63,603 nt of DNA from Paracoccaceae bacterium. GTDB taxonomy: Bacteria > Pseudomonadota > Alphaproteobacteria > Rhodobacterales > Rhodobacteraceae. This document shows, in pieces, positions 7,873-16,167 of this stretch. Position numbers and translations under genes: made by a program. Numbering within the stretch: position 1 is the stretch's first letter; each line of letters starts with the position of its first letter. The stretch is taken from positions 1 through 63,603 of the forward strand of contig JASBSV010000132.1 in the NCBI GenBank assembly GCA_030148745.1, given 5' to 3'. Below the pieces are notes generated by a model. The model saw nothing but the letters and a program-made list of their open reading frames with translations, did not search any database and was not told where the DNA came from.

Positions 7873-10122
7873 TCAGTCGCCGCTCTGCGGGTCCAGCATC
7901 CCGCGCACTTCGATAGCCAGCGTTGCCGGATCAATCGGTTTACGTAAAAACAGCGGCCGGCCGCCGGGGATCGAGATCTTTCCGGGCCGGTAGGCGCTGC
8001 AAAAGATGATCGGGCACTGCGGATAAAGCTGTCGCAGCCGGACCGCGAAATCTTCTCCGTTCATTTGCGGCATAGCGATATCGCAGATCAGCAGATCGGG
8101 CTGGCCGTCCTTGGTGCCAAGCCGTTCAAGCGCGATCACCGGCGAGGTAAACGCTTCTACCCGATAGCCCAGCCGCATCAGATAGCGACGGAAGGTGGCG
8201 GCAACCTCGGTTTCGTCATCCACGATCATCAGGCGTTCATCGCCGCGCGGCGCGCCGGGCGTCTCCGGCGGCCTGTCGGCGGTGACCGGCTCTGCCCCCG
8301 GAAGGGTTAGAATAAAGCGGGTCCCTTTGCCCTTTGTGCTTTCGACATCGATCTGTCCGCCCATATCGGTCACCAGACCATGCACAACCGACAGCCCCAG
8401 CCCCGAGCCCTTGCCCAAAGGTTTGGTGGTGAAAAAGGCGTCAAAGACATGGTCCATCACCTCGGGCGTCATGCCCGGGCCGTCATCGGCGACGCTCAAT
8501 CCGATCCATCCGTCGCGGCGCGGCTTCAGACCGGCGGGCGGGCTGGACAGTTTCTGGATGCTGATCTTGATATGACCCGGATCGGTGCCGATCGCCTCGA
8601 CCGCATTGTGCAGAAGGTTCATCAGGATCTGATGGAGATGCGTGGGATCGCCCAGCACGGCGATATCGCGATCCGGGGCCGCAGTTTCAATCTGAACCGT
8701 TGGCGGTGCCGAGGCCTGCACAAGGCGCATAACCTCGTTTGTGATGGCGCAGAGGTTCGTTGGCGACGGACGGCCCGGCTCGCGGCGAGTAAAGATCAGC
8801 AGCTGCCCGATCAGGCTCTGGGCGCGCCGCGCCGCGATCTCGATCTGGTCGATCTCATAGGCGATTTCGCTGCCTTCGCGGGCATCCAGCCCGGCCAGAT
8901 GCGCGGCCCCCAGAATCGTGGTCAGGATGTTCTTGAAGTCATGCGCGATACCGCCGGCCAAAAGGCCCGCGACCTCGATTTTTTGCGAACGGGCGACCTG
9001 TTCGCGCGCCAGCCGCTTTTCGGTGATATCTTCGGCGATACCAATAAAATTGCGTACATCGCCCTCGGGGCCAAGCAGCGGCAGGATCGTGGTTTCGGCC
9101 CAATAGCTGTCGCCATTCTTGCGCCGGTTGCGAAACACGCCCCGCCAAGTTTCCCCGCGCGCCAGACAGGCGCGCAGTTCGGCGTAAACCTCGCCCGGGG
9201 TGTCCCCCGATTGCAGGAACTTCGGCGTCTTGCCAATTACCTCACCGCGCGACCAGCCGGTGCTTTGCTCGAATTGGCGGTTGGCATAAAGGATATGGGC
9301 GTTGGTGTCGGTCATGAAGATCGTGGCCGGGCTTTGTTCAACGGCGGCTGCCAGACGTTTTTGCGAATATTCCAGCCGCCGCCGCGCGGTAAGCTGTTCA
9401 GAGAGATGCAAGGTCGCACTGCGCATGTCGCGTAGTAAGACATACAAAAGATAGGCCAGCGCCAGAGCCGCCATCGCGAGGGCCGCAAGGGCCACAAAGC
9501 CGATCCCGATCAGGTTATCGCCATGCCGGACTGCGCTGATGATCCGCTCGGTGCTTAGCCGCCGGTTTTCCCGCCAGATGTTTTCCAGATCCCGAAGCGC
9601 CGCGATCGCTGCGGTATCGCTGACGCGGACCTGCCGGTCGGTGCGGGCCACGTTCCAGCCCTCGGCGGCGGCCTGCATCGCCACCGGCAGTTTCGACTGA
9701 TATTCGGCAATGACCGCCCCGATGGTTTCCAGTGCGCGCCGCTCCTCGGGGGTCAGCGGCTCACTCAGGAACTCTTTCATCACATGATCGAACTGATCAA
9801 TCTGGCGCAGCATTTCCTGGCGATAGAGGTCATCCTGGCGCAAGACGTAGTTCTTGAAGTTATGGATGATGCCGCCATAACCCAGATAGCCGCGCAGCGA
9901 GCTGATCCAGACCCCCTTCTTTTCGGCATTGCCGGCATAATTGGACCAGCTTGCCGCGATTTCGTGGAATTGCATCCGCGTCTGACTGCCAAGGTATAGC
10001 CCGCTGGCCACGGTCATCATCAGCAAGAGCGCGGCAGCAGCCCCGATACGATAGGCGCGGTTAAGGGTCTTTGCGGCGTCCACATCGCCTCCGGTATTCC
10101 TGAACCTCAGTCTCATTTGCAC
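7873..10122 (-). CDS. Membrane hybrid sensor histidine kinase (PAS-HisKA-HATPase-REC)
   Basis: 749 residues. Two membrane segments (about 26-47 and 203-230) frame a helical periplasmic domain of about 155 residues containing GYLGYGGIIHNFKNYVLR. A PAS domain follows (about 255-370, with PAC-type EDITEKR), then the HisKA phospho-acceptor H394 (GGIAHDFKN), HATPase N box around N506 (LLHNAVEA), G boxes (DDGPGM, GKGSGLGLS) and a C-terminal receiver with D681 (LLICDIAMPQ). The stop lies 200 bases upstream of idrP2 on the same strand. The divergent gene encodes an OmpR-type regulator 50 bases away, so the two probably form a pair. Location suggests control of the iodate reductase operon; this is inference. 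No cofactor-binding signature was recognised in the periplasmic domain. Confidence 0.88.
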   Translation of the reverse strand: MQMRLRFRNTGGDVDAAKTLNRAYRIGAAAALLLMMTVASGLYLGSQTRMQFHEIAASWSNYAGNAEKKGVWISSLRGYLGYGGIIHNFKNYVLRQDDLYRQEMLRQIDQFDHVMKEFLSEPLTPEERRALETIGAVIAEYQSKLPVAMQAAAEGWNVARTDRQVRVSDTAAIAALRDLENIWRENRRLSTERIISAVRHGDNLIGIGFVALAALAMAALALAYLLYVLLRDMRSATLHLSEQLTARRRLEYSQKRLAAAVEQSPATIFMTDTNAHILYANRQFEQSTGWSRGEVIGKTPKFLQSGDTPGEVYAELRACLARGETWRGVFRNRRKNGDSYWAETTILPLLGPEGDVRNFIGIAEDITEKRLAREQVARSQKIEVAGLLAGGIAHDFKNILTTILGAAHLAGLDAREGSEIAYEIDQIEIAARRAQSLIGQLLIFTRREPGRPSPTNLCAITNEVMRLVQASAPPTVQIETAAPDRDIAVLGDPTHLHQILMNLLHNAVEAIGTDPGHIKISIQKLSSPPAGLKPRRDGWIGLSVADDGPGMTPEVMDHVFDAFFTTKPLGKGSGLGLSVVHGLVTDMGGQIDVESTKGKGTRFILTLPGAEPVTADRPPETPGAPRGDERLMIVDDETEVAATFRRYLMRLGYRVEAFTSPVIALERLGTKDGQPDLLICDIAMPQMNGEDFAVRLRQLYPQCPIIFCSAYRPGKISIPGGRPLFLRKPIDPATLAIEVRGMLDPQSGD

Positions 10123-10172
10123 AGCGGGCGCAAATCTGCAAAATTAATTTGATCCAATCGGGTAGGCGTCAC

Positions 10173-10898
10173 ATGCAAGAGCAGATTCTGGTCGTCGACG
10201 ACGATCGCCAACTGACCTCGTTTCTGGAAAGATTGCTGGGCAAGCACGGGTTTCTGGCAACAGCGGTCGGTTCGGCCGCACAGATGAGGGCCGCGCTGGC
10301 GCGGCACAGGTTCGATCTGATCGTTCTGGATATCGGGCTGCCGGACAGTGACGGCATGGAACTGACGCGCGAATTGCGGCGCGAACACAGGATACCGATC
10401 GTCATGCTGACCGCCCGTGACGAGGTTTTTGACCGCATCGTCGGTCTGGAACTGGGGGCTGATGATTATGTGACCAAACCCTTTGAGCCGCGCGAGTTGC
10501 TGGCGCGGATCAAGGCGGTGCTGCGCCGCACAAGCGCCGGTGATCAGGACGACGGTTTTGCGCTGCCGGCGCGGCGCCATCTGTCATTTGGCGGGCTGAC
10601 GCTCGATCTTTATGCCCGCGCGCTGACCTGCGACAAGGATGAGAGCGCAATCCCGCTGACCGAGCGTGAGTTTTTGCTTCTGCGCGTTCTGGCCGAGCAT
10701 AGTGGTCAGGCGTTGAGCCGCGAGCACATTCTTACCCTCGTCTATGGTAATTCAACCATGATCACCGACCGCGCCATCGACACCCAGATGTCGCGGCTGC
10801 GCCGCAAACTGGCCGAATATACCGAACCGGACCAGACGATTATTCGCACTGTCCATGGCGAGGGGTATGTTCTAGCCGCCTATGTCACAGCGGCCTGA
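10173..10898 (+). CDS. OmpR/PhoB-family response regulator
   Basis: 241 residues from the ATG at 10173; a TTG 24 bases upstream is in frame but less likely. The receiver domain (1-120) has the acidic triad D10/D11, phosphorylation site D53 (IVLDIGLPDSDG) and the conserved lysine in YVTKPFEP. The C-terminal winged helix (about 135-235) has the PhoB-type ending TIIRTVHGEGYVL. It is transcribed divergently from the hybrid histidine kinase gene, with 50 bases between starts, and is probably its partner or the output of a shared relay. Targets may include the idr operon, where a spaced direct repeat lies upstream. The specific target is inferred from position. Confidence 0.9.
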   Translation: MQEQILVVDDDRQLTSFLERLLGKHGFLATAVGSAAQMRAALARHRFDLIVLDIGLPDSDGMELTRELRREHRIPIVMLTARDEVFDRIVGLELGADDYVTKPFEPRELLARIKAVLRRTSAGDQDDGFALPARRHLSFGGLTLDLYARALTCDKDESAIPLTEREFLLLRVLAEHSGQALSREHILTLVYGNSTMITDRAIDTQMSRLRRKLAEYTEPDQTIIRTVHGEGYVLAAYVTAA

Positions 10899-11026
10899 GC
10901 GGGCAAACCGGGCCGCTTGGGCCAGAGGCGGGGCCTGATTTTTTGCTTTACTCAAAGGCGCGCGCCGGACCATCCTGAGCTCAGGGGCCCGCCCGGTGGG
11001 CTTTGCCGCTGGTTTGCGAGACGAAA

Positions 11027-12889
11027 ATGTCGGCCAGAAGCCACATTCAGGAGATCGACCGTGCGCTGCAGGGCCAGCACCTGGACCGCGACGAATATGT
11101 TGTGCAATCCTGGCGGCGCTGTGTGAACGATCACGGGCTTGATCCGCTCAGCGCCAAACCGGCCTATGTGGTCCCCGAGCGCGAGCTGCGCCGCCATCAG
11201 GAGCAGTCGGAAAAGCTGATCTCGATCGCGCGGTCGGGGCTTCAGCAGCTTTTTCAGCAGGTCGCGGGGCAGAATTACGTGGTTCTTCTTGCCGATACCG
11301 AAGGCGTGACCGTCGATTTCTTTGGCGACCGGAATTTCGAGGATACCCTGCGCGCCTCGGGGCTTCATATGGGCATAAACTGGTCCGAGCATGTCGCCGG
11401 TACCTGCGGTGTGGGCGCCTGCCTTGCCACCGGCGGCGCGGTCACGGTGCATCAGCAGGATCATTTCGACATAAAACACACTCAGCTCAGCTGCAGCGCG
11501 GCGCCGATATTCGACACATCCGGGCGGTTGACGGCGGTGCTTGATCTGTCGCTCTTGCGCGCGCCGCAACCCAAGGTCAGCCAGCGACTGGCGCTGCATC
11601 TGGTCAGGGCCTCGGCGCGGCGGATCGAGTTGGCCAATCTGATGGCTCTGATGCGGGACGAGTGGATCCTGCGTTTCTCGCAAATGCCGGAGTTTCTGGA
11701 TGTCGATCCCGAGGCGGCGATCGCGGTGAACGGATCGGGCCGCATCATCGCCGTTACGCGCGGCGCGGTCGAGATCCTGCGCACGGCGCGCCCGGGGCCG
11801 GTGGAACATGTGGTGATCGGCAACCGGCTTGAGGATTTCTTTGCGCTCAGCGTGGATGACCTGCCAACCCTGACCCCGGCGCGCCCGACAGAGGAGCGTG
11901 TTATTCATCTGTGCAATGGTGCGGCATTCTTTGGCCACGCAATCGCGCCGCAGCGCATAAGGAGCAGGCGCGGCGATATCGCCCCCGGCCTGCCGGCGCC
12001 GCTGCGCGGGCTCAGCGGCGGGGACGCGGCGATGCACCAGCTTTTGCACAAGGCCGAAAGGCTGGCGCGCGGGGCGATGTCGGTTCTGATCGCCGGGCCA
12101 AGCGGCAGTGGCAAGAACCATCTGGCCCGGGCGATCCATGAAACGCGCGCGCCGCAGGCGCCTTTCGTAACCGTGAACTGCGCCGATATGTCCGGCGGCG
12201 CCCTTGAGGCTGCGCTTTTCGGCACGCGCGCGGGGCAGCGGGGGCTGATTGATGCCGCGCGGGGCGGCACGCTGGTTCTCGATGAGGTCGGAGAAATGCC
12301 GCTGGCCACACAGGCGCGTCTGGCGCGGGTGCTCTTGGACAGCCAGATCATGGCGACCGGGCAGCGCAGCAAGGTGCTTATACCCACCAAGATCATATCG
12401 ATCACCGCGCATGATCTGCCCGCGCTGGTGGCAAAGGGGGCGTTTCGCGCCGATCTTCTGTTTCGCGTCGCCGCGGTTCAGCTTGACATGCCCGCCCTGC
12501 GCGCGCGCGGCGATCTGGACTGGCTGATCGACCGGCTGCTTCGGATCCGCACGATCAGCCTGCCCGATACTTATCAGCTGACGCCGGCGGCACGGATGGA
12601 ACTGCACCGCCGCGACTGGCCCGGCAATATTCGAGAGCTGATCAATACGCTTGATGTCGCGGTGGCGCTTGCGGCGGGGCGGGTGATCGATCTTGAGGAT
12701 CTGCCAGATCCGGTCCTGCGGGGCGGCGATGACGGCGCGGCCACACAAGGGGCGGCTGATGCCGGCGATCTGCGCGCGGTTCTGGCGATCTGCGGCTGGA
12801 ATGTTGCCCGCGCGGCGCGCCGTCTGGGGGTTGACCGCTCGACCGTGCACCGCCGGATGCGGCGTCAGGGGATCAGGCGCCCCGGCTGA
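11027..12889 (+). CDS. acoR: AcoR-type transcriptional activator lacking the GAFTGA loop
   Basis: 620 residues from the ATG at 11027 (a TTG at 11003 is in frame). A GAF-like sensory region spans about 50-200 (GINWSEHVAGTCGVGACLAT and CSAAPIFD are typical of AcoR), then an AAA+ domain with Walker A GPSGSGKN (357-364) and Walker B LVLDEVGEM, then a Fis-type helix-turn-helix at the C-terminus (NVARAARRLGVDRSTVHRRM). Between FGT (398-400) and RGGTLVLDE only about a dozen residues remain where sigma-54 activators carry the GAFTGA loop, so direct sigma-54 activation is unlikely. It sits directly upstream of the aco-like operon, with repeated TGCAACA palindromes between, and most likely controls it. 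Confidence 0.87.
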   Translation: MSARSHIQEIDRALQGQHLDRDEYVVQSWRRCVNDHGLDPLSAKPAYVVPERELRRHQEQSEKLISIARSGLQQLFQQVAGQNYVVLLADTEGVTVDFFGDRNFEDTLRASGLHMGINWSEHVAGTCGVGACLATGGAVTVHQQDHFDIKHTQLSCSAAPIFDTSGRLTAVLDLSLLRAPQPKVSQRLALHLVRASARRIELANLMALMRDEWILRFSQMPEFLDVDPEAAIAVNGSGRIIAVTRGAVEILRTARPGPVEHVVIGNRLEDFFALSVDDLPTLTPARPTEERVIHLCNGAAFFGHAIAPQRIRSRRGDIAPGLPAPLRGLSGGDAAMHQLLHKAERLARGAMSVLIAGPSGSGKNHLARAIHETRAPQAPFVTVNCADMSGGALEAALFGTRAGQRGLIDAARGGTLVLDEVGEMPLATQARLARVLLDSQIMATGQRSKVLIPTKIISITAHDLPALVAKGAFRADLLFRVAAVQLDMPALRARGDLDWLIDRLLRIRTISLPDTYQLTPAARMELHRRDWPGNIRELINTLDVAVALAAGRVIDLEDLPDPVLRGGDDGAATQGAADAGDLRAVLAICGWNVARAARRLGVDRSTVHRRMRRQGIRRPG

Positions 12890-12897
12890 CAGGCCGG

Positions 12898-12956
12898 TGC
12901 AACAGGCTGTTGCATGCTGTTGCACCCGCTTGCCCGGCTGCAACAGGTTTTGTGCA
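12898..12956. promoter_or_regulatory. Cluster of TGCAACA palindromes upstream of acoA (candidate AcoR operator)
   Basis: TGCAACAG-G-CTGTTGCA (12898-12914) is a perfect 17-base palindrome. CTGTTGCA recurs at 12917-12924 and TGCAACAG at 12939-12946, forming a second inverted pair with a 14-base spacer, and a partial half-site (TGTGCA) follows to 12956. The array starts 9 bases after the acoR stop and lies about 205-265 bases before acoA. Multiple symmetric sites of this kind suit cooperative binding of a Fis-type HTH dimer. No convincing sigma-54 (-24/-12) promoter was seen between here and acoA. Confidence 0.6.
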
Positions 12957-13161
12957 TTTAATGCCGCCCGCCCGCCGCGCGGCGCCGTTTGCCGTTTGAT
13001 CGCGCGCGGCTCTGTTCGGCACAGTGGTTACCAGCAGCGAGGGAGACGCCGGGGAGGTGGCGATGCATCGCAAGCGGCGCAACTCTTGCTCTGCAAGGCT
13101 CGGCCGATCACCGGAAGGTGGCGTTCAGGTCCGGGCCGCGACATGCCAAGGGAGAAAGATC

Positions 13162-14154
13162 ATGGACCCGACGAAAGACCAGAAACTCTGGATGTACGAA
13201 AACATGGTGCTAAGCCGCAGGTTCGAGGAGCGGATTGAAAAGATCTATCTCGAAGGCAAGACACCCGCCTTTAACATGGCCGACGGCCCGATCCCCGGCG
13301 AGATGCATTTGTCCAACGGACAAGAGCCGGTCGCGGTGGGCGTCTGTGCCCATCTGACAGCAGAGGACGCGGTAACCGCAACCCATCGCCCGCACCATCA
13401 GGCGATTGCCAAAGGCGTTGACCTCAAAGCGATGGCAGCCGAGATTTTCGGCAAGGCCACAGGCCTGTCGGGCGGTCGCGGGGGGCATATGCATCTGTTC
13501 GATCCCTCTGTCAATTTTGCCTGCGCCGGCATCATCGCCCAGGGCTGCGGGCCGGCCTGTGGCACGGCCCTGTCGCGCAAGTTGCAAGGCAAGCCCGGCG
13601 TTGCAGTATCCTTTCTGGGCGAAGGGGCGGCCAATCAGGGCGCCTTTCACGAGGCGATGAACCTTGCTGCGCTTTGGAAGCTTCCGGTGATCTTTGTGAT
13701 CGAAGATAACGCCTGGGGCATTTCGGTCGCCAAAAGCGATGCCACATCCGTGCCACGCAATGATGTGCGCGCCGCCGGCTATGGAATACCCGGACATTAT
13801 ATCGAGGGGAACGACCCCTATGCGATCTTCGATGTGGCGGGTCAGGCCATTGCCCGCGCCCGCGCCGGCGAGGGGCCGACCCTGATCGAGGTGGAAACCT
13901 ACCGGCTTGCCGGTCATTTCATGGGCGATGCCGAACAATACCGTCCCAAGGGCGAAAAGGAGGCCCTTTTTGCGCGCGATCCGATCCCGGCGATGCGCGC
14001 AAGACTGATTGCCGATGGCGATGCGACCGAAAAGGATCTGGACCGGATCGAAGCCCGCGCCGCCGAAACGGTGGATGAGGCAATCCAATTTGCCCGTGAC
14101 AGCGCTCTGGCGCCCGAAACGGACGCTTTGACGGCCGTCTTTGCAACACAGTGA
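13162..14154 (+). CDS. acoA: Acetoin dehydrogenase E1 component, alpha subunit
   Basis: 330 residues from the ATG at 13162, which follows GGGAGA; the upstream in-frame extension is low-complexity and rejected. It is a thiamine-diphosphate-dependent E1 alpha of the acetoin/pyruvate dehydrogenase family. The ThDP/Mg motif runs from GEGAANQG to the N of VIEDN. Phospho-loop type sequence VPRNDVRAAGYGIPG is also present. With E1 beta it would cleave acetoin (or another 2-oxo or acyloin substrate) to acetaldehyde and an acetyl group transferred to a lipoyl domain. The AcoR-type regulator upstream and the short operon favour acetoin, but a different C4 substrate cannot be excluded. Confidence 0.85.
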   Translation: MDPTKDQKLWMYENMVLSRRFEERIEKIYLEGKTPAFNMADGPIPGEMHLSNGQEPVAVGVCAHLTAEDAVTATHRPHHQAIAKGVDLKAMAAEIFGKATGLSGGRGGHMHLFDPSVNFACAGIIAQGCGPACGTALSRKLQGKPGVAVSFLGEGAANQGAFHEAMNLAALWKLPVIFVIEDNAWGISVAKSDATSVPRNDVRAAGYGIPGHYIEGNDPYAIFDVAGQAIARARAGEGPTLIEVETYRLAGHFMGDAEQYRPKGEKEALFARDPIPAMRARLIADGDATEKDLDRIEARAAETVDEAIQFARDSALAPETDALTAVFATQ

Positions 14155-14172
14155 AAAGGGGAGGGGATAGAT

Positions 14173-15189
14173 ATGCTTGATACTCAGACAAATGAGCGCC
14201 GCCTGACGATCGCGCGGGCAATGGCCGAGGCCATTCAGCAAGAGATGCAGGCCGACGAGCGGGTTTTTGTTATGGGCGAAGATATTGGCGCGCTGGGCGG
14301 TGTTTTCGGCAATACCCGCGGGCTGGTCGATGAATTCGGGCGCGAGCGCGTCCGCGATACGCCAATTTCCGAAACCGCCTTTATCTCGGCCGCTGTCGGC
14401 GCGGCGATGGATGGAATGCGCCCGGTGGTCGAGCTGATGTTCGTCGATTTCTTTGGGGTCTGTTTCGACGCGATTTACAATCTGATGGCGAAAAACACCT
14501 ATTTCTCGGGCGGCAATTGCGCGGTGCCGATGGTTCTGATGACCTCCACCGGGGGCGGATATTCGGATGCCGGCCAGCATTCGCAATGCCTTTACGGCAC
14601 TTTCGCGCATCTGCCGGGGATGAAGGTCGTCTCGCCCTCGAACGCCTATGACGCCAAGGGGCTGATGACCGCCGCCATGCGCGATGACAGCCCGGTTGTC
14701 TATATGTTCCACAAGGGTTTGCAGGGCATGGGATGGCTGGGCACCGAAGAGGGCGCGATCGTCGATACCCCTGAAACCGGCTATACCGTCGAGATCGGCA
14801 AGGCGCGTGTTGTACGCGAAGGCAAGGATGTGACGCTGGTGGGTCTGGCCATGGGGGTGCATAACGCGCTGAAAGCGGCTGACAAGCTTGCCGAAGAGGG
14901 TGTCAGCGCCGAGGTTGTCGATCTTGTCTCGCTGGTGCCGCTGGATCGTGAAACGGTGCTCAACTCGGTCGCCAAAACCGGCCGGCTCATCGTGGTGGAT
15001 GAAGATTACCACAGCTATGGCGTATCAGGCGAAATCATTGCCAGCGTTTGCGAGCATGATGTCTCGAAGCTCAAGGCCGCGCCGAAACGGGTGACATATC
15101 CCGATGTGCCGATCCCCTATGCCCGGCATATGGAGCAATTCTGCCTGCCCAACCCCGACAAGATCGTCGCGGCCTATAAGGCGATGTAA
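14173..15189 (+). CDS. acoB: Acetoin dehydrogenase E1 component, beta subunit
   Basis: 338 residues, 18 bases after acoA with a GGGGAGGGG binding site upstream. It is a typical transketolase-like E1 beta: an N-terminal pyrimidine-binding domain with FVMGEDIGALGGVFG and ISETAFISAAVGAA, a central MTSTGGGYSDAGQHSQ segment, and a C-terminal transketolase C domain (VVDLVSLVPLD, IVVDEDYHSYG). Length matches AcoB/PdhB (about 325-340). It forms the alpha2beta2 E1 with the preceding gene. A 9-bp-arm hairpin lies between it and the downstream lipoyl gene. Confidence 0.87.
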   Translation: MLDTQTNERRLTIARAMAEAIQQEMQADERVFVMGEDIGALGGVFGNTRGLVDEFGRERVRDTPISETAFISAAVGAAMDGMRPVVELMFVDFFGVCFDAIYNLMAKNTYFSGGNCAVPMVLMTSTGGGYSDAGQHSQCLYGTFAHLPGMKVVSPSNAYDAKGLMTAAMRDDSPVVYMFHKGLQGMGWLGTEEGAIVDTPETGYTVEIGKARVVREGKDVTLVGLAMGVHNALKAADKLAEEGVSAEVVDLVSLVPLDRETVLNSVAKTGRLIVVDEDYHSYGVSGEIIASVCEHDVSKLKAAPKRVTYPDVPIPYARHMEQFCLPNPDKIVAAYKAM

Positions 15190-15201
15190 CGGCGCAAATC
15201 T

Positions 15202-15231
15202 CCGATTGCCGCGCCGCCGCGTGGCAATCGG
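15202..15231 (+). other. Intercistronic hairpin between acoB and the lipoyl-carrier gene
   Basis: CCGATTGCC (15202-15210) and GGCAATCGG (15223-15231) are exact inverted repeats with a 12-base GC-rich loop, 13 bases after the acoB stop and 26 bases before the next start. No T-run follows, so a full terminator is unlikely. It could stabilise the upstream E1 mRNA or lower readthrough, setting the ratio of E1 to E2 parts. Confidence 0.5.
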
Positions 15232-15256
15232 TGGATTGAAGACAAGGAAGAAATCT

Positions 15257-15490
15257 ATGACGACGGATGTGAAAATCGCCGAGGATTTATGGGACACAGA
15301 CAGCGAAGCGGTGATCACCGCATGGTTCGTGAAAGACGGAGGAAAGGTTGAAAAGGGCGCGCTTCTGGCCGAGGTGATGACCGAGAAAATTCAGCATGAG
15401 ATTAAATCCCCGGCTGAGGGCGCCGTGTCGATCCTTAAAAAGACAGATGAGATCGTGAAAAAGGGCGATGTGATCGCGCGCATCGAATGA
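15257..15490 (+). CDS. Stand-alone lipoyl carrier domain protein (E2 N-terminal part)
   Basis: 77 residues, a single biotinyl/lipoyl domain. The lipoylation site is K44 in MTEKIQHEIKSP, between the two halves of the usual beta-barrel (WFVKDGGKVEKG and DEIVKKGDVIARIE). The ATG at 15257 follows GGAAGAA. In ordinary E2 proteins this domain is fused to the peripheral-subunit-binding and catalytic domains; here it is a free protein whose stop overlaps the start of the catalytic-domain gene by 4 bases. It should shuttle acetyl groups from E1 to E2 and be reoxidised by an E3 encoded elsewhere. Confidence 0.88.
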   Translation: MTTDVKIAEDLWDTDSEAVITAWFVKDGGKVEKGALLAEVMTEKIQHEIKSPAEGAVSILKKTDEIVKKGDVIARIE

Positions 15491-16167
15491 CCGGCGAAAT
15501 AACCACCGTTCCCCTGCGCGGGGTGCGCGGGATGATCGCCGACAAGATGGTCAAAAGCCTGACCGAGGCGGCGCAGCTGACCCATCATGCGACCGCCGGG
15601 CTGAACGGGCTTGAGGCGCGCAAAGCCTGGCTTGCCGGGCAGGGGACCAAGGTTTCGGTCGAGGACCTGTTGATGGAGGCCGTAACCTCGGTCATCGCCC
15701 GCCATCGGGGTGTCAACGGCACGGTCGAAGGGCGCGAGATCCGCCTCTCGCGGCCTATTCATCTGAGCGTCGCGATGCAGATGCCCGGCGATCTGCTGGT
15801 TGCTCCGGCAATTTTCGATGCCCAGAACCTGGACGCCAAGGAACTGAGCCGGGCGCGCCACGATCTGGCCGCGCGGGCGAAAATCAACGGGCTGACAGCA
15901 TCAGAGATGACCGGCGGCACATTCACCATCAGCAATCTGGGGCTTAGCCGCGTGCATTATTTCACGCCCATTTTGAACGCGCCGCAGATTGCCATTCTTG
16001 GGGTGGGCTGCGCGCGCGAGAGGGCGGTCGCCACTCATGACGGTGTTGAGTTTCACCCCTTTATCGGCCTGTCCCTGACCTTTGATCATCGCGCTATTGA
16101 CGGTGCCCCGGCAGCGGCGTTTCTGAGCGATCTTTGCGAAACGGTCGAAGGGATGTCGGGTGATTGA
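15487..16167 (+). CDS. Stand-alone E2 acyltransferase catalytic domain
   Basis: 226 residues matching only the 2-oxoacid dehydrogenase acyltransferase catalytic domain. It starts at VPLRGVRGMIADKMVKSL, the usual domain beginning, and contains FTISNLGLSRVHYFTPILN and the active-site motif DHRAIDG near the C-terminus. No lipoyl domain or peripheral-subunit-binding domain is fused, so E3 docking must differ or be absent. It would transfer the acetyl group from the separate lipoyl carrier to CoA. It overlaps the carrier gene by 4 bases and the ligase gene by 8, so the parts are translationally coupled. Confidence 0.88.
   Translation: MTGEITTVPLRGVRGMIADKMVKSLTEAAQLTHHATAGLNGLEARKAWLAGQGTKVSVEDLLMEAVTSVIARHRGVNGTVEGREIRLSRPIHLSVAMQMPGDLLVAPAIFDAQNLDAKELSRARHDLAARAKINGLTASEMTGGTFTISNLGLSRVHYFTPILNAPQIAILGVGCARERAVATHDGVEFHPFIGLSLTFDHRAIDGAPAAAFLSDLCETVEGMSGD

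Noticed and set aside
13024-13161. N-terminal extension of acoA upstream of 13162
   Set aside because: It lacks similarity to E1 alpha proteins and the ATG at 13162 has a good ribosome binding site; the region is better read as leader.
12957-13161. Sigma-54 promoter upstream of acoA
   Set aside because: No TGGCAC-N5-TTGC-like element with correct spacing was found, and the activator lacks GAFTGA.
13210-15012. 600-codon open frame antisense to acoA/acoB
   Set aside because: The plus strand encodes both E1 subunits with intact motifs; the antisense product is Arg/His-rich with no recognisable domain.
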